From NCBI GenBank assembly GCA_018287875.1, contig JAGVVL010000009.1, positions 1,550,001 to 1,614,000 of the forward strand: 64,000 bases of DNA, read 5' to 3'. Below the pieces are notes generated by a model, which saw only the letters and a program-made list of their open reading frames with translations, was not told where the DNA came from and made no database searches. A program made the position numbers and the translations under genes. This stretch comes from Nigrospora sphaerica (lineage: Eukaryota > Ascomycota > Sordariomycetes > Amphisphaeriales > Apiosporaceae). Positions 12,201-24,533 of this stretch are shown here, one piece after another (the first letter of the stretch is position 1; the number at the start of each line of letters is the position of its first letter).

Positions 12201-14733
12201 CCGGCGCCTGGCCCTGGAGGAGATCGACCGGTACCGTAGGATGGACGAATACTCTCCCTCGTACCAGAACTGCTTTACCGTGGCGGCACTCGACGCTCTC
12301 TGTCGGCTCATGAAGGCCAAAGTCATTCCCGTGAGTCCATTGGTCTTTGTCCAATACCTGCAGGACAAGACGATCGACACGGTCCGCATCAAAGGGTTCG
12401 AGTCGCTGGTCGAGCTCGGCTTCATGTCGCATAGTGTGCTGCTGAGATTTTTCCTGTCAGTCATCACCACGGACCCTTCCCCCTTTGTGCGTGACCGGCT
12501 GTTCAGAGTCTTCTGCCGCGGCTTGGCCAGCATGGCTATTGGGGAGAATGAGGAACCTGAAAAAGACGCACCAGCGGCGAATGGCCTGGATCTGATCGTT
12601 GACGAGACGGGCGTGGAGAACAAGCAAAAGCAGAAGAAGCGGCGCGAAAACCTCACGGATGCTCTTGCCGCCTTGAAGGAGAGGACGAGGGATAACGACG
12701 AGCTGATGGACGTCGTCACGGATGCTTTGGACTCGCCTATCATGTCGGTTGCCGAGAGGAGGAACTTACTTGAGCTATGCGGCATCCTTTTCGATGACGA
12801 TGAGCGCCTGCTCGTCAAGCTCAAGTACCCCACCTACTGGACCATACGCCGCGGGGAGAAGACACGCGGCAAGGTAGGAACCCCGCCACTGTCACGACTT
12901 GAGGGAAAAATTGCTGATCCAGCGCTGCAGCTCATGATGCACTTCAAGCGCCACTATCGACTGAAATCAAGGACGGTGTTTTCTCGGCCAGAGCCCAGGC
13001 GCACCATCACCTTGAACGTCAACCGGGCCCCAAGTATCAGTCTCCCTCCGAAGGCACTTGCCGCCATCGTCGCCACGCCTCAACCGCAAGCGGCTAAACC
13101 GACTCCCGTGGCCAAAGCCACACCGGCAGCAAAGCCTACGTTCAAACCTGCCGTCACGCCTGCGGCGCCGCGTCCTGCTGCCGCGGCCGCGCTCAATAGT
13201 CCAGCTACTCCGAGAGAGCCCAAGGAATATAAGGAGCCCAAGGAGCCTAGGGATTTCAAGGAGTTCAAGGAGCCAAGAGAACCCAAGGAGCCTAGAGAAT
13301 CCAAGGAGCCGAGAGAGCCCAAGGATTTCAAGGCACCTAGGGAGTCCAAGGAGTCCAAGGAGTCCAAGGAGTCCAAGGAGTCCAAGGAGTCCAAGGAGTC
13401 CAAGGAGTCCAAGGAGTCCAAGGAGTCCAAGGAGTCCAAGGAGTCCAAGGAGCCCAAGGAGTTCAGGGATTTCAGGGAGCCGAAAGAAGCGAAGGGCCCG
13501 AGGGAGGTCAAGGAGGTCCGCCGCGACAGCATCGCGGTCCAGGGGTCCCGCCCGAGCACTGAAAGTGCTGCTGGAGGGCCGGAGCGCAAGGCACTTCCCT
13601 CCTTTGGCACACCTACCACCAAAGTCCAGATCAGCCTGCCATCAGCCAAGTCGTCGACCCCTTTGCCGACAGTCAAGGTGCCAACCAAGCCGTCGACTAG
13701 CTCACAGCCGTCGAAGCCCTGGGTCAAGCCCTCGATCGCTACCTCGTCTTCCAAGGTTCAGCCAAGCATACAGTCACCTAAGCCCCCGACTAATGCTCTG
13801 TCCTCCAAATTCCAAATTGGGTCGCCTAAGCCGTCGATCAACGCGCTGCCGTCCAAGGTCCAGTCCCGGCCACAGTCGCCCAGGCCCATGATTGGTGCCT
13901 CGTCGGCTAAGCCCGGCAGCGTGAGCAGCTACCCGCCCAAACATTCGTCGAGCAGTGGACTCCCGTCCAAGCTCCAAAGCTCTTCCAAGCCCAAGCTTGG
14001 ATCCTCGTCGTCGGCGTCGTCGCTGCCTTCCAAGACGAACGGAGCTGGCGCGCCGGGCTCTCTCGCGCCGCCGGTAGCGCGGCCGCCCAAGCGCCCCAGC
14101 ACCGAGCCTGCCGAGAGGCCGAAGCCGTCCAAGATCGTCAAGCTGAACACGAAAGGCATTCCCCGCCACGTCTTCCAGATCAAATCCAAACTCATCACGC
14201 TCAAGTTCAACGCTTGGGACAAACTCAAGTTCAAACCAACACCGGCCCGAACTGCGACGCCGGACGGCAATTCAATACGGGCTAACGCCAAGGGACACCA
14301 AGCCCAGGACAAGCGGCCCCATTCCCTTGCCACACAGAAGACAGCCAAATCCCAATCACCGCACCGCTCCACGCCGACCTCCAGCACGAACAACTCATTC
14401 TCGTCGCCCCCTTTGCCGCCCTCCAGCGCGCCCACATCACAGGCTCGAAGCAATCTGTCGGGCACAGGCAGCAGTGGCAGCAGCAGCAGCGGTAGTAACA
14501 TGGTTCGTAAGCCGCTTCCCGGCAGCTCTTCGGGCGACCGCCGGCCGCTGCCCTCGGCCGGAGGGCCCGGCCCCCCGCGTACGTCGCTTCCGTCATCGGG
14601 CGGTTCGCATCCTTCGCAGTCGGCCTCGGCGGCACCCCTGCCGTCGTCGAGTAGCGCGCCGCCGGTGTCGAGGGAGTCGACGCCCGCCAAAACGAAGCTT
14701 AAGATCAAACTCAAAACCCCTTCCCAGCAGTAG
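9202..14733 (+). CDS. TAF2: Transcription initiation factor TFIID subunit 2 (TAF2)
   Basis: A single uninterrupted frame of 1843 residues. Residues about 30-620 have the M1-aminopeptidase-like fold of TAF2: an N-terminal beta domain ([34 protein letters not shown]), then the peptidase-like region ([45 protein letters not shown]). The zinc-peptidase HExxH is replaced ([12 protein letters not shown]), so it should be catalytically dead, as known for TAF2. HEAT-like helices follow to about residue 1270. The last 570 residues are Lys/Pro/Ser-rich and disordered, with a Lys-Glu-Ser minisatellite at about 1381-1416, ending in a Lys-rich [10 protein letters not shown] tail. TAF2 contacts the promoter initiator within TFIID in the nucleus. 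The start follows a GC-rich leader, and no intron is needed. The protein is longer than usual because of the C-terminal tail. Confidence 0.93.
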   Translation: MPGAIVEPDPAAVPNGDAAAASDPFNDDAPVRPYTVFRQQVWLDIDVRSKTVKGRADIFISVLQDDSLPEVFIDARQCDIDLDHITVSGCPATASYEDPYAAMDTPDGYCWTAAQWGMRKHRMRRLLHRRRKELSATEHESKMSCTPVDGSLCVAMPPTKDLQASLAKQRNLPPDQKQKLDPADKHVQDDNGKLLRKISIPFTLRNIRDGLHFVGVDDADSRYPHLYTLHSNEPGAASYIFPCIDDPGCRSSWKVSLTFPRTLGDAFRDPPVTQTNGLANGNRKRKHGEEEPRRRVSALTEEDKLLELTAICSGKLEDETLNPEDETKKTMTFECGSKAARHIGFAIGPFEHVDLWSEFRTEEDDNRLASNATKIHGYCLPGRAEEVKNTCAALVTAIDHFAMTFGRYPFENYKACFVDDMVNDSVPLCGFSLCSNRLLFPREVIDTEIDVTRCLVHSLACQWFGVNIIPDTKADIWLVVGIAWFMTDLFMKVICGNNEYRFRMKTMADRLVELDMNRPSLQSLGEHLHLGDFEVDFLNLKAPLVLFILDRRLSKSSSSAPIVRLIAKMVSKANTSGMAEDEILASEPFRKACEKSGQTRLDSFWNQWITGSGCPRFDVYQKFNKKRLCVEMTVRQVQDIAAAKSRPLNKDAFWREVVEEKHDVWANEVQHSFSGPMTIRIHEADGTPYEHIVEIREDSAKSVKFEIPYNTKYKRLKRSRRQRDRQIAANTNKATTEENQDDALLYCLGDVLQAQEDVEDWGFIDWDEEQENKMDQESYEWIRMDADFEWICTLKTNMPAYMYVSQLQQDRDVVAQQDSMLYLEQESRRGGHPLISTILTRTLVDVRYFHGIRTMAANILPCHAAEEKLDRIGLKHLMKTFQQLFCHEGTYDPRPNDFTDKRQYLIQCAIPGAVARVRDSDGHCPKEGRRFILQLLQGNDNEENCYSDQFYICKLIEALATCQVPDEKKVKQAMPMARSFGDGDDEDDDDVVVDPEPKEFRRLALEEIDRYRRMDEYSPSYQNCFTVAALDALCRLMKAKVIPVSPLVFVQYLQDKTIDTVRIKGFESLVELGFMSHSVLLRFFLSVITTDPSPFVRDRLFRVFCRGLASMAIGENEEPEKDAPAANGLDLIVDETGVENKQKQKKRRENLTDALAALKERTRDNDELMDVVTDALDSPIMSVAERRNLLELCGILFDDDERLLVKLKYPTYWTIRRGEKTRGKVGTPPLSRLEGKIADPALQLMMHFKRHYRLKSRTVFSRPEPRRTITLNVNRAPSISLPPKALAAIVATPQPQAAKPTPVAKATPAAKPTFKPAVTPAAPRPAAAAALNSPATPREPKEYKEPKEPRDFKEFKEPREPKEPRESKEPREPKDFKAPRESKESKESKESKESKESKESKESKESKESKESKESKEPKEFRDFREPKEAKGPREVKEVRRDSIAVQGSRPSTESAAGGPERKALPSFGTPTTKVQISLPSAKSSTPLPTVKVPTKPSTSSQPSKPWVKPSIATSSSKVQPSIQSPKPPTNALSSKFQIGSPKPSINALPSKVQSRPQSPRPMIGASSAKPGSVSSYPPKHSSSSGLPSKLQSSSKPKLGSSSSASSLPSKTNGAGAPGSLAPPVARPPKRPSTEPAERPKPSKIVKLNTKGIPRHVFQIKSKLITLKFNAWDKLKFKPTPARTATPDGNSIRANAKGHQAQDKRPHSLATQKTAKSQSPHRSTPTSSTNNSFSSPPLPPSSAPTSQARSNLSGTGSSGSSSSGSNMVRKPLPGSSSGDRRPLPSAGGPGPPRTSLPSSGGSHPSQSASAAPLPSSSSAPPVSRESTPAKTKLKIKLKTPSQQ
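13342..13449 (+). repeat. 9-bp coding minisatellite, 12 tandem copies in TAF2
   Basis: Twelve consecutive perfect copies of GAGTCCAAG encode Glu-Ser-Lys. They are flanked on both sides (about 13210-13500) by degenerate KEPKE, REPKE and RESKE units, showing that the perfect array arose inside an older imperfect repeat. Unit length is a multiple of three, so copy-number change keeps frame. Confidence 0.97.
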
Positions 14734-15931
14734 AGAGCGAGAGGGGCCTGCTGACGATGATTGCTATTACCTCGCACTTGAACTGCCATGGTTTTCCGCC
14801 CAGCCTTTCTGTTTGTTTGTTTTTTCACAAGAAAAGAAAGGCCCTCTCTTCTCCCCCTGTCGCATAGCATGGTGTTTAGGAAAGGGACGATGCGCACGGC
14901 GCAAAACTCGGTCAGCGTAGCCGTCTTATCTCGGTTGGGTCTGGCCACGAGACTGCTTAGTCCGGAGCTCCCAGTAGGAATGCGGCCCTCGGGGGGTATC
15001 TTTGTATGTATCTTTTCACAGTAGTAGCCCTGACCGTGCGCTGCAAGCATTGAGCTAAACTCCCCTTTGTGGTTCACACCTTGCGGGGACGCTGCGGATC
15101 AATGGATTCGCTATGCAAAATCAACAGACACGCTATGTGCTTTCTGACACGTTCTCCCTTCTATGTGATGGGCTGATGCCACACGGAGCGAGCGGATTCG
15201 ACTCCAATCATTTGGCCCGCCTTTCCACGGCCGGTAGCCAGAACCCCTCGTAATTCCCGAACCCAGGCTCGTTGCCGGCCGGGTCCGTCGTTGTCTCCGG
15301 TCGCGGAGCGGCGGGAGATCGGTAGCCGTCGCGACGTAGGCCCTCCTCCCCCTCCCTCCCCTCCCCCAAGCTTCGTAAGCCAAAGTCGAGCACCGTTTAG
15401 TCAAGTACTCCCCTCCATCCCCTGCTACCTATTGTGCGGGCCCGGCTACCGCGGACCCCGCTTCCCATGGGCGGCCCGCGGCGAGTGACGGAAGGCGGCG
15501 GACGGGCGCGCCTTGCGAGTCGGCTGCGTGCCCGGGGAGGAGTGGCCTCGGCGACGTGGGTATCATCGTTCGTAGCTAAGAGGCGGGCACGCGTTGTTGT
15601 CCGCGTTGTGCCCCCCGTTTTCGAGGGAAACGGCGGGATCCGGATGGAGCTGTTGGGTAGCGGGACGGGTAGCTCGTCCCTTGGCCGCCCTCGGTGAGTG
15701 AACCCCTCGGTGTGGGGAGGGACGGAGCCGGCAAAGCCGGGGATAGGGTAGCGGTGAATTCGCTTCCTCCCGGGCCACACACACGCATAAAATGACACAG
15801 GACACGCGCCCACGTGCAATATATACCTGACGCCCGACGAAACATGGATGAGTGGTGGGAGCCCCGGGGTACCATGCGGTGCCGGTGTGCGTTGGGCCGC
15901 CCGCCGCCCGCCGCCCCTGGAAAAATACGTT
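14734..15931. other. Intergenic region between convergent TAF2 and CDC26-like gene
   Basis: Shared 3' flanks of two convergent genes, 1.2 kb. The part from about 15180 is strongly GC-rich and gives long chance frames on both strands. I see no gene in it. Confidence 0.6.
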
Positions 15932-17071
15932 TTACCCCCTCGCGCGCCGCGTCGTCGCGGCGGCGCCCGAGTCGCCGGCGGCACCCCGCTCGTCCCGGCT
16001 GCGCGTCACGCGTCCCTCGCCCGCGTAGCGCGTGGTGCCGGCGCGCGACGACAACGGCGCGCTCGGGCCGCCGCCGCCGCGCGTTGCCGGCGTCGTCGTC
16101 GCCGCCGTGCCCGAGGACACGACGCGGTTCGAGGCCCGGCCCGCCGCCCGTGCGGGCGCAGGCGGCATGTGGGACGCGGCGGCGGCGGCGGCGGCGGCCG
16201 TGGTGTTGGGCGGCGTGGTCGTCGCGTGGTGAAGCTGCGGCGGCTGGACGGGCGTGGACGCCGCGCGGCTGGCCTGGCGGCGGTGCGGCGGCGGTGCGTC
16301 GTGCTGACGACGGTGGTGCGGGGGCGCGGGGCGCATCGAGCGCGGCAGGGCCTGCATGGCGCCCGCCATGCCCGGGTCGTAGTCGGCCATCTCCTCGTCC
16401 TCGTCGCTGGCGCCGTCGCGGTCCGCGACGACCGACGAGGACTGGTCGTCCTCGTCCTCGCCGTGCGGGGCCGCTCGGGTGGCTTGTCCGCCTTCTTCTT
16501 CTTCGTCTTCTTCTTCCTCCGCCTCTTCTTCCTCGGCCGCCGAGGAGGCCGACGACGTCGCTTCGTAGTCGCCGTAGTTTAGGCTGCCGGCCTCGGGGGG
16601 TGACGACAGGGCCGCGCCCGCGCCGCCTTCGCCGACGTCTTCATCCTCGTCGTCCTCGTCGTCTTCCAGCTGGTGTTTGCTCGTGTGGCGGATGGGCGAT
16701 GACGAGCCCGCGGGCATGGGCAGGACGGGCGTGTTTTGCAGACGGTTGCTGGCGGAACGACGGGGAGAGCTGTATAGGCTTTGTTGTTGTTGTTGCTGCT
16801 GCTGCTGCTGCGGCGGTGGCTGTTGGCGGCGGTGTTGTTGTTGTGGCAGTTGGTGAAGGTGCTGCTGCTGCTGCTGTTGCTGTTGGCGCGCAGCCTGGAG
16901 CTGCTGCTGGCGCTGGAACTCGAGGGCCTTGTTATGGGCCTGCTGCTGCTGCAACTTCTGCTGCTGCTTCTGCTGCTGTAACCTCTCCTGCAGCGCGGCG
17001 GCGCGGCGGTCCTCGTACGAGGCGATGTCCTCGCTGGTCAGGGTGAGGGTGGTGGGCGGTCGGCGGAGCAT
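15932..17071 (-). CDS. CDC26: CDC26-like subunit of the anaphase-promoting complex, extended C-terminus
   Basis: A 379-residue frame. The first 26 residues (MLRRPPTTLTLTSEDI, then ASYEDRRAAALQER) match the short N-terminal peptide that defines fungal Cdc26. In the known APC/C structure this peptide threads into the TPR superhelix of Cdc16/APC6 and stabilises it. After it come a Gln-rich region (about 30-95), an SPRRSASNRL segment, an acidic Asp/Glu tract (about 133-230), and a Ser/Ala/Arg-rich tail. Yeast and human Cdc26 are only about 85-125 residues, so everything after residue 30 is extra and looks disordered. The tail is extremely GC-rich with long open frames on the opposite strand, so the true 3' end (possible intron or earlier stop) is less certain than the start. 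Confidence 0.72.
   Translation of the reverse strand: MLRRPPTTLTLTSEDIASYEDRRAAALQERLQQQKQQQKLQQQQAHNKALEFQRQQQLQAARQQQQQQQQHLHQLPQQQHRRQQPPPQQQQQQQQQQSLYSSPRRSASNRLQNTPVLPMPAGSSSPIRHTSKHQLEDDEDDEDEDVGEGGAGAALSSPPEAGSLNYGDYEATSSASSAAEEEEAEEEEDEEEEGGQATRAAPHGEDEDDQSSSVVADRDGASDEDEEMADYDPGMAGAMQALPRSMRPAPPHHRRQHDAPPPHRRQASRAASTPVQPPQLHHATTTPPNTTAAAAAAAASHMPPAPARAAGRASNRVVSSGTAATTTPATRGGGGPSAPLSSRAGTTRYAGEGRVTRSRDERGAAGDSGAAATTRRARG
16778..16982 (-). repeat. CAG/CAA-rich low-complexity tracts encoding polyglutamine
   Basis: Runs of TTG/CTG triplets on the plus strand (16778-16811, 16858-16884, 16938-16978) encode the Gln-rich part of the CDC26-like protein. CAG and CAA are mixed, which limits repeat instability compared with pure CAG. 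Confidence 0.85.
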
Positions 17072-18100
17072 ATCGACGGTCGCGTGCGGTGACGGTGAAT
17101 AACCAAAGAACGATTTTCCAATGCCAAGGTATGGGTGTCGAGTTGAGGGGAGGAAAGTGGTGCCGTCTATTCCAAGACGGAGCGTCGGATCGAGTCGGGC
17201 GAAGGGTCACCTAGGGATACCGAGATGCATGGATACATTCAAGTATACTTACATGCCGTCGTCCAAATCGTGTTATGGATGGATGGTTGCTTTATGGTTG
17301 CCCAGGCGCGTCGGCAAAAGGTGGACTTGTTGAACTTTAGGCGGGGCCATAGGGCTGATTAGCGCGAGGCGCGTGTGGGGGTGGACTTTTTGGCAGCCGC
17401 AGTCGGGAACAGGAGAGGATAGGGCGGTTTTTACCTATAAAAAGCTAAATTGCCTGTATTATATAATTGGGCGCGGGCGCGCTTCCCGTCCAAGTCGGCG
17501 TTCACGCGAGCTTCGTCCTTTTTCAGCAGGACTGGCATGAGGCGGCCGACAGGCGTCCGTAAATGCTGCAGCAAAGGAACGAGGGAACCTGAATACCATG
17601 AAGCTTTAGTGCCTTGTATAGTGGGGTAGAATGGTGGTCGTCGTTGAGGCAACCGTCCAAACCCAACCATTTGCGCCCTGGCAACCACGGCAACACTGGT
17701 GACGTCCCATCGTACACAGTTCATCGGTACTTAGCCATTCAAACTTGGGTTGAATAAATTTTAGCCATCATACCTATACCCATGCCAACTACGCTCTGAG
17801 TCCACACCTCTTGCCCGCGAGTCACGGTGAAGTCCTGGTAGCAGATGTTGACCGCCATGATACTCGTCACACGATCGGTGAGTTCTCAAGATGCGGAAAT
17901 CCGGCACTCCCATTGGTGGAGGCATCGCTATGTTGCTGTTATTCCATAGCAGTCGAGAAATCAGAGGTAAATGAAAGAAAGAAAAGAAACACAGTGCAGT
18001 TCCAAGTGCTCTGCGCTGGGATAAACCCCACATTGTCATCCCTGCTGCCCATCTCCTCAACTGGAAACCGATGGCAGCTTTCGGTCGCGCGGCTCCGTCG
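17072..18100. other. Intergenic region between CDC26-like and SET-domain genes
   Basis: It holds the CDC26-like promoter/leader next to 17071 and the SET-gene 3' flank next to 18101. Open frames at 17431-17724 and 17761-18216 on the minus strand show no domains. Confidence 0.55.
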
Positions 18101-19431
18101 TCACCACGTGGGCGGCGTGTTGATCGAGGCAAGCTCCTCCTGGCTGAGGGGGGTACAGCCCCCGCAGGAACACACGAAACCCCAGTTGAGGTAGAGCATG
18201 GTGCTGCAGGTAGCATACGTAAGAGTCAGCTCGGTTCCCGCCGTGACATCTTTGGTCATTCGGAGGGTGATGTCCTGCTTTGCGCCGTCGAAGCTGTACG
18301 CGATGTTCCGGGCCGGCGGGCAAGCGTGGTTGAAGCGTGCCGTGACCAGATAGACACCGCATAGGCCGTGCCCCATGTTGAAGCTACTGGTAACTTAGCC
18401 CCCATGTAATCATATGCAAGCAATTCAACTCGCCGCAAGGTCCCGAGGGAAGCTGGTTGGCCTGTCGTTCTTCACGGGCCACGTTCGGCTTCCGCGTGAT
18501 GGGTGGGTGGCCTACCTGTTTGTATCATAGATGCTGCGAATTCTCTCCAGCCCTGTGGCCTGGCCGGGGCAATTCGAACACAAACTATTGTAAGCCTGTT
18601 GCTGACCCGGTGCCAATTTGTCGTATTCGTCGTAAATTCCGCGTGTGTTGGCCATCAAGAGAGCCGGCTCCGTCATGATCCTCTGGCCATTCTTTAGGTC
18701 CTGGAGAGCGAATGCACCAAGTCCCGACAAGTCAGATCTCTTGACTTCGAAGAACTCGTTGCTGTAGTGGCTTGGTGTGTCTGTAACTTCTCTGACTTGG
18801 TCCAGTTCATTAGAACATGCCGGCAGATTGAATTGCGACCGCGGGAAGGAACGAGGCCCATCATTCAGCCTCCACGAGGTTTTACTGGCTGCGTTGGTTC
18901 CATTGATGTCGATCGATACGAATGCTTCGTCGGGTACGCCATCGGCCGGGAGAGATGCAGATACGCGGGAGAAATTCGGTGCTTCTTTTCTAGTGTTGGA
19001 CCTGTGCCGCCTTGTATGAGCATGCGGTGATTTCCAGCTTGCATAAATAGGAGTGCTAACTTGAGTTGGATCTGAAAGGGAGGGTGACTGTTCAGTGGTC
19101 GGAATCTCTCGACATACGGGGGTCCAGATTTAGGGTCGGGACTTGCAGTAAGGAGACACTGCAGAGCCGAGATACATGTAAGTATGCTCCCGGTGGATTT
19201 TCTCCGAGCCTGAGTAAGCTCGTGGCCCCCGTCATTTGTCTTGGTCAGTCTGGACCGGGCAAGACCTGACCTCTCTTCAAATCCCTTGTCGGATGTAGAG
19301 CTTACAGGTGGCTGCTGGTGGGTAGCTTCTTCCGCCTTGCGCGAAGCCTGAAAGTCAACAATACCGGACTCCGAATCACTATAATCAGCCGGGGCTGCAA
19401 TGATAGTTGGAAGGATGGCCAGGCGACCCAT
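18101..19431 (-). CDS. SET-domain protein (putative lysine methyltransferase), three exons
   Basis: On the minus strand, exons 19431-19306, 19087-18516 and 18383-18101 join in frame to 326 residues. The second junction is strong: IRSIYDTN joins SFNMGHGLCGVYLVTARFNH exactly across GTAGGC..CAGTAG. The first intron (19305-19088, donor GTAAGC) is my best fit but less certain. The SET domain starts around FEVKRSDLSGLGAFALQDL and NGQRIMTEPALL. It continues through the cofactor-site ARFNHACPPARNI (the NHxC element) and AGTELTLTYA, and ends in a post-SET-like cysteine cluster FVCSCGGC. Stand-alone SET proteins of this size are numerous in filamentous fungi; most have unknown substrates, histone or non-histone. 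The 100 residues before the SET domain are low-complexity. Confidence 0.75.
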
Positions 19432-22400
19432 CTCCGTCAGCGAAAGAGGGACAGGGGGGAAAAGAGAGAGAAAGAGTGAGTGTGTATGTGCGAGTGCAGG
19501 AGACGAAGTTCTGCCCCCACACGCTAAGACGGTAGATTGGAAATTCGTATGCGGAAGTGTACATTCATTGGGAGAAAGAAGGGGATGCGGGGGAGGGCAG
19601 ATGGGACATAGACCAGGTAGAGGAGGTGTGCATGGGGGTGTTGAGGTTAATGTTCGTTTAGGAAAAGAGGAAGCCTTCGGTGACGGAAAAATCTCTTGAT
19701 CCAAGGGGGAAGCCTCACAGAGAGAACGCCAGACAGGAGATTCAGGGATGCAATTTGGTCATCATGAATGGAGAGGGAATGCAGGGGGCCCGCGATGCTG
19801 GTGGTCGGGGCAAGGGAAAAGTCCAAGCCTAAAGCGCATTCGATATGAAGCGGGAAGTGTATGGTTTCGCGACAAGAACAAAGCGCTCTTCTTGGATAGA
19901 ATGTTTTCTCTTGCTTAAAGGATAGAGAATGGATTCAACGAGGTGTATGGGGACGGGTGCTGTCAACATGGGCAACAACGTCGCTGGCGCCTATGATGCT
20001 ACAGGTGACAAATAGGAAGCCGATGAAGCATAGAGATCGATGAAATCAGTCAACTGAATCATCTCTATATGCGTTAAGGAAGGATGCTAAAGAAGCGTCA
20101 GAGGAAACATCGAAAAAGGACGTGGATGAGGCCATGGGAGTGTCTGGGATGAAAAGAGCAAACAGAGTGGAAGGTACGACGTAAGGCCTTGCTGGAATTG
20201 CGGGGATCCCTGTCGAGCTTTTGCGGCTTCTCACGCCCAAACATACCTCTTCCGTTCCCTTCAATACATCGGTACTTTGATGACCACCGCAGGGACGATT
20301 CAAGGTGATTTGAACAATAATGTGGTCTTGACTTTGACTTGGTGCCATGAAAGCCAGGTTGAAGAATAGCCACTGCCGTCGGCTCTTCCGACCAGTCACC
20401 TGCTTTACTCTTGGGTCGGGAAGCCAAATGGTAGGCCCTGAAATGAACCCCCTAGAAGACCCATGCCATGTATGCCCCAGTAGGATTGAACAGTACGACG
20501 TAATATTTCTCTCCCAAGACCAGTGCCATTCTCAAATTCGCCGTACGTGACAGCCAGAGCCCGCCGCTCCGAACCCTTCAATTGGGTTCCAGTTGAAATC
20601 GCCCCTTCAATATTGAGAGATCACGGATTTACCAGGTATATGTGTACAGTGCAGTTGTGGCCAGCGACCCTCCACCCCATCCCCAAACATTCTGCCAAGC
20701 AAAAACAACCTATGCTCGGGTGGCGACCACCCATACCACTACTCCAATATGATCAGAAAACCCATCGTCGGTTAGAATGCTACTGAAGCTCTACATTGTC
20801 TTGAAAAGTGCCATTCTTGAAGCACCGTCTTGGAGACGGATTCCGCGGTATTGGCAATGGAACACAGGTGGACGACTCGGGCCACGGAAACCACTCAGAC
20901 ATCATCAAGTTTTACACCCCAGAGGGCGAAGACACCCGAGAGCGATTGCCGGTTTCACATTGGCCTTGAAGGATCACGTACCCATGTGAGTCGACCTGGT
21001 GCTGCCGAGTGCTTTTGACTGGGGGCTCAGCAAGACATTGGCCAGTTCGCATGTCACCAAAGATCGTGGAGCTAAGCACAACTATTGAAGGTTCAAACAC
21101 AACACGATGAGACGTAACAAGTTTCCTAAAACGGAACTGCTGGTAACCTTGGATTGGCCAGCGCTGATAGGCTTGCGGGCCCTAGGCCTAGCCGCTAGGA
21201 TAAAAAGCTCGTCTGTTGGACGACCTTAGCCCATTTGACCACTTTTCTCGGCCGATTCCAAGTAGCCTGATGATTTCAGCATGTTGCAGAGCGGTTAAGG
21301 ACGGAGCGCGGACTGGGATGAAGAATAAAGTTCATGGTTTCAGGGGCACCAGCTTCACGTCGATCAAAATAGACCACAAGTAGTGTATCCACCGCCAACG
21401 GCCTCCCTAACGTTTTGGATGTGTTGGAAACCACGATTGTTCTTATAACGGGGGCGTCTCACGAAAACAGAAAGGGGCCAACTGCCTTTCGAGCAACGTT
21501 ACCATGTTCAAAGGATCTTAGTCGCCACGTGGATTTCAAAATCATTTCGGTTGTATCGGGCAGAAAGGACAGAGAGTAATAGGATGGCACCTTCACCATG
21601 TCATACGGACCCCAAAGGACATCAGCAGCCAGCGACTGAAGGACAAAATTGCCCGACGTCGATCCGGCTGACTGCAGTCGATACATGCACACAGGCGATC
21701 GACGTCTTCCCAAAGTGCCTGCGCCTAGGGCCTCGCTTACCTTCTGGCGGGGGCGACTCTCGGATGCACAGCCTGTACAACCTTGCCGAGAGGGAACTTG
21801 GCACGTCTCCTGCTCAGCTGAGCGGCCGCTCATTCGCCGTGCGGTCGCTTGGGCTCACCGAAATCCTGACGGGTCGCAGGTGAAGCGAGAGGCGCATGCG
21901 CTCGCGTAGTGCAGAGCAGCACATTTGGGATCCTGGCAGCGTTGGTTATCGTCACGGGGTCCGGAATGGCTATCGCTGGAGCTGCGCTGGTCCAGGCGGT
22001 TGCCTGCCATACTCGGGTTTCGATTGCTGGACAGACGGAATCCAGGCCCGTCCGCCAGCAATGGCGACAGCACGTCTAGCCAATCACGTGGGTTAGGAGC
22101 TTGAATGACGACATGGCCTGGCTTGGGGGGTAAAAGTCCCACCGCGGCCTCAGTTGCTGTGGTTCCTCCTAAAGAGAATCATGAATTCGGTGGGCGAGCA
22201 GTCGATCGGAGAAGACGCATGGATTGTGACGATGGTTAGGCTGGTGGCCGGTTCCCTCAGGGAATACGGTCAAGTGCCTGTGCTGGACCACCCATATGGA
22301 GGTGGCTCGACATAATCTGCGATGGGGAGCAATTTGAATGACGTACAGCCGCACAGCCCTTGGCCTCGCTCGGGTTCAGCCGTGCCATGGTGCCGGTGAG

Positions 22401-24135
22401 GGCTACTCAAGGCACCTGATCTTCCTCCGGGCAGCCGGGGTGTCTTGGTCCCCGGTGCGTAGGTTTAGTGCATCCCACTAGCCGGTTCTGGGGGCTGCCT
22501 AAGTACCTACCTACCCACCCTGCTCGCATGCCTCTTTATACAGGCCCGCACTTGGTACGCCTTGGGAAGACGGCCAAGGTTGACTGTTGAGACTTGTTTA
22601 AGTAAGACGGACCACGTGGTCAGCGTGGAGACAGAAGGGGCACGATTCCTTGACGTCGTCTGACACCGAAGGTTGATTCCGGAGAAATGGGTGTCCCCGA
22701 GCAACTCCTCAGAATGTCGCTTAATCCAGACTAGCAGCATCCTGTCATCTACGGGGCCAAGGGGTGACAAGTCCCCTGCGTCCACTTCCTACCTACCAGG
22801 TACATCATTGGCCTCGGGACAGTCGGATTCGTGGGGCAGGCACCAGCGGTGGATGACAACGGTAGATTTGCCACGAGGGAACCCGGCGGGACTGGACGGT
22901 AGGGGAGCACGATAGTCTCGTGTAGGTCGGCAATTCCAGGGCTGGTTCGTGAACTGGCCTCCTGGCCACTTTACAGCCACAGGTAGGGGTCCTTGGCACA
23001 CACACACACACGATCCCATGCTAACGCAGGCACGATACGGTTAAGGGCCGCATACATGATAAGGCTAGCTGAAGGCTAGCTGGGGGGCTTGGCACGGGAC
23101 CATCGCATATTGAATCATGTTTCCCCTTCCGGCCAGTCCGGGTCATGAATGTTGCTTGCGCCCCTCGATCCCCGGCTGCTCTTGCGCGGGCCAGCCTCAA
23201 TGCCAATGCTGACGCGGCAAAGTCCCCAGTTACCTGAACTGGCAATCGAGTCGGCCATGCACCACGTACTAACGCCAGGGGATTGGGTAGGTACTTAGGT
23301 AGCATTCCGCGAAATCATTCCAAGGCGTAATTCCACTGGCAATAATACCGACCGTGCGGTACCCAAGCCCAGTGGGCGGTTCTTCGAGGCCCATGGGATC
23401 CCATGGGGATGGCACCACGGCTTTGCGGACGGACCGCATCCGGCTCATCCGTTAGCAAGTCCTGCCCGGAACTTTCCCGTCCAGGGGGGTTCAAGCGATC
23501 AGCGCGCCGGCAGAACTTTGTCAGTTCCGGGCGACGGCAGAACTTTGGTTACTTCCGGGCGCGCGCGGCATCTGATCCGGACCCGGCGGCCCTGTCTTGG
23601 AAAGTTCCTGGCCCGAAACGGCCAGCACCACGAAGCCTATTGGCCAGCGGCCCATCCGTACGATGCCGCCCGGGGGGGGGGCACTGCCATAGTCCCCCCG
23701 GCCACCGTTGGATGAGTATAAGCCCGGGAACGCGGCCCCCAAAAGCCCAAGAGGCAGCGCCTCGGACGGAACTGGGTGATTCGTGTCGGGCTGCATGCAT
23801 GAAATCCCCTGTCTAGATACGAAGAAAACCCACGCGTGCCTCCTTCCTGTCCTCTGAAACGTGATTTGGATTTGCCAGGCACCCTGTTGTCACCCCAACG
23901 CACCAATGATGTGCTTCCTTGCGATTCACAGGGCTGAGAACATCCCGGCCCCCTTCTCATCCACCCACACACCTCGTGGTGCTATACGGGCCGCCGCCGC
24001 GGGCCAGGGCCAAGGCCTGGGCCTGGGCAGCAAGAGGGAGCTCGCCTCCAGACGCTGCACCGGGATTCGGGATGGCGTACCACGAGCTTCCCTGCTGTGT
24101 CTGAGGAGGTTAGAGCCAGCATGCTTCCCGGTGGC
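19432..24135. other. Long intergenic region, no confident gene
   Basis: A 4.7-kb gene-poor stretch. Open frames at 20046-20427, 21459-21833 and 22507-22785 have no domains I recognise. A (CA)n run lies at 22998-23012. TACCTA/TAGGTA-type short motifs recur (22501-22512, 23288-23302). The segment at 20850-20968 reads as a short frame ending in a stop and may be decayed coding DNA. The last 300 bp lead into a TATA box. Confidence 0.55.
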
Positions 24136-24142
24136 TATATAA
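24136..24142 (+). promoter_or_regulatory. TATA box upstream of a predicted mini-gene
   Basis: TATATAA in the context GGCTATATAAACCCGCG, followed about 20-35 bp later by CATCGTCAACTCTCC, which resembles a fungal pyrimidine-rich initiator. A clear TATA box is uncommon in this window and usually marks inducible or highly expressed genes. Confidence 0.5.
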
Positions 24143-24533
24143 ACCCGCGACATCGTCAACTCTCCTTGGATACAATAGAACCCATCTTCACCAGACATTC
24201 AGGCTTTATCCTTCTTCTCTCCCGCCAACCTCGGACACGAATATACCCACGTATGATGAGACCCCCCTGCCTAAGCAGCTTATGTGTTGCCAACAAGCTC
24301 CTGAGCAACGCCAGCCGTCCTAACCAGTTTCACAGATCAACGATTGCTACTACGCTCGCAGCACGACAACGAATCGTGCAAGACGGGTGCGGAAAACCAG
24401 AGTATAACGGCAAGACCCGCTGTTACGTTCTACGTCGGTCCGTGACGAGGCCCACATCCTCTGGTCAAACGGCCAGAAGCTGCAATCGACTAAACATCAC
24501 CTGATACTACCGCACGACAAGCTACTTTCAAGA

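Noticed and set aside
13080..13754. 224-codon minus-strand frame with a Leu-Asp-Ser repeat
   Set aside because: It is the antisense reading of the TAF2 Glu-Ser-Lys minisatellite.
13929..15077. 382-codon minus-strand frame
   Set aside because: Antisense to the disordered TAF2 tail; no domains.
15814..17046. 410-codon plus-strand frame and neighbouring Arg-rich frames
   Set aside because: GC-driven shadow of the CDC26-like gene on the opposite strand.
18865..19704. 279-codon uninterrupted minus-strand frame
   Set aside because: It runs through intron 1 of the SET gene and leaves the SET frame. Only its segment 19306-19431 fits as exon 1.
20850..20968. Fragment with a DSGHGNHSD string reminiscent of a subtilisin His motif
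   Set aside because: Too short, no other subtilase motif nearby, and stops after about 40 codons; not enough to call a relic.
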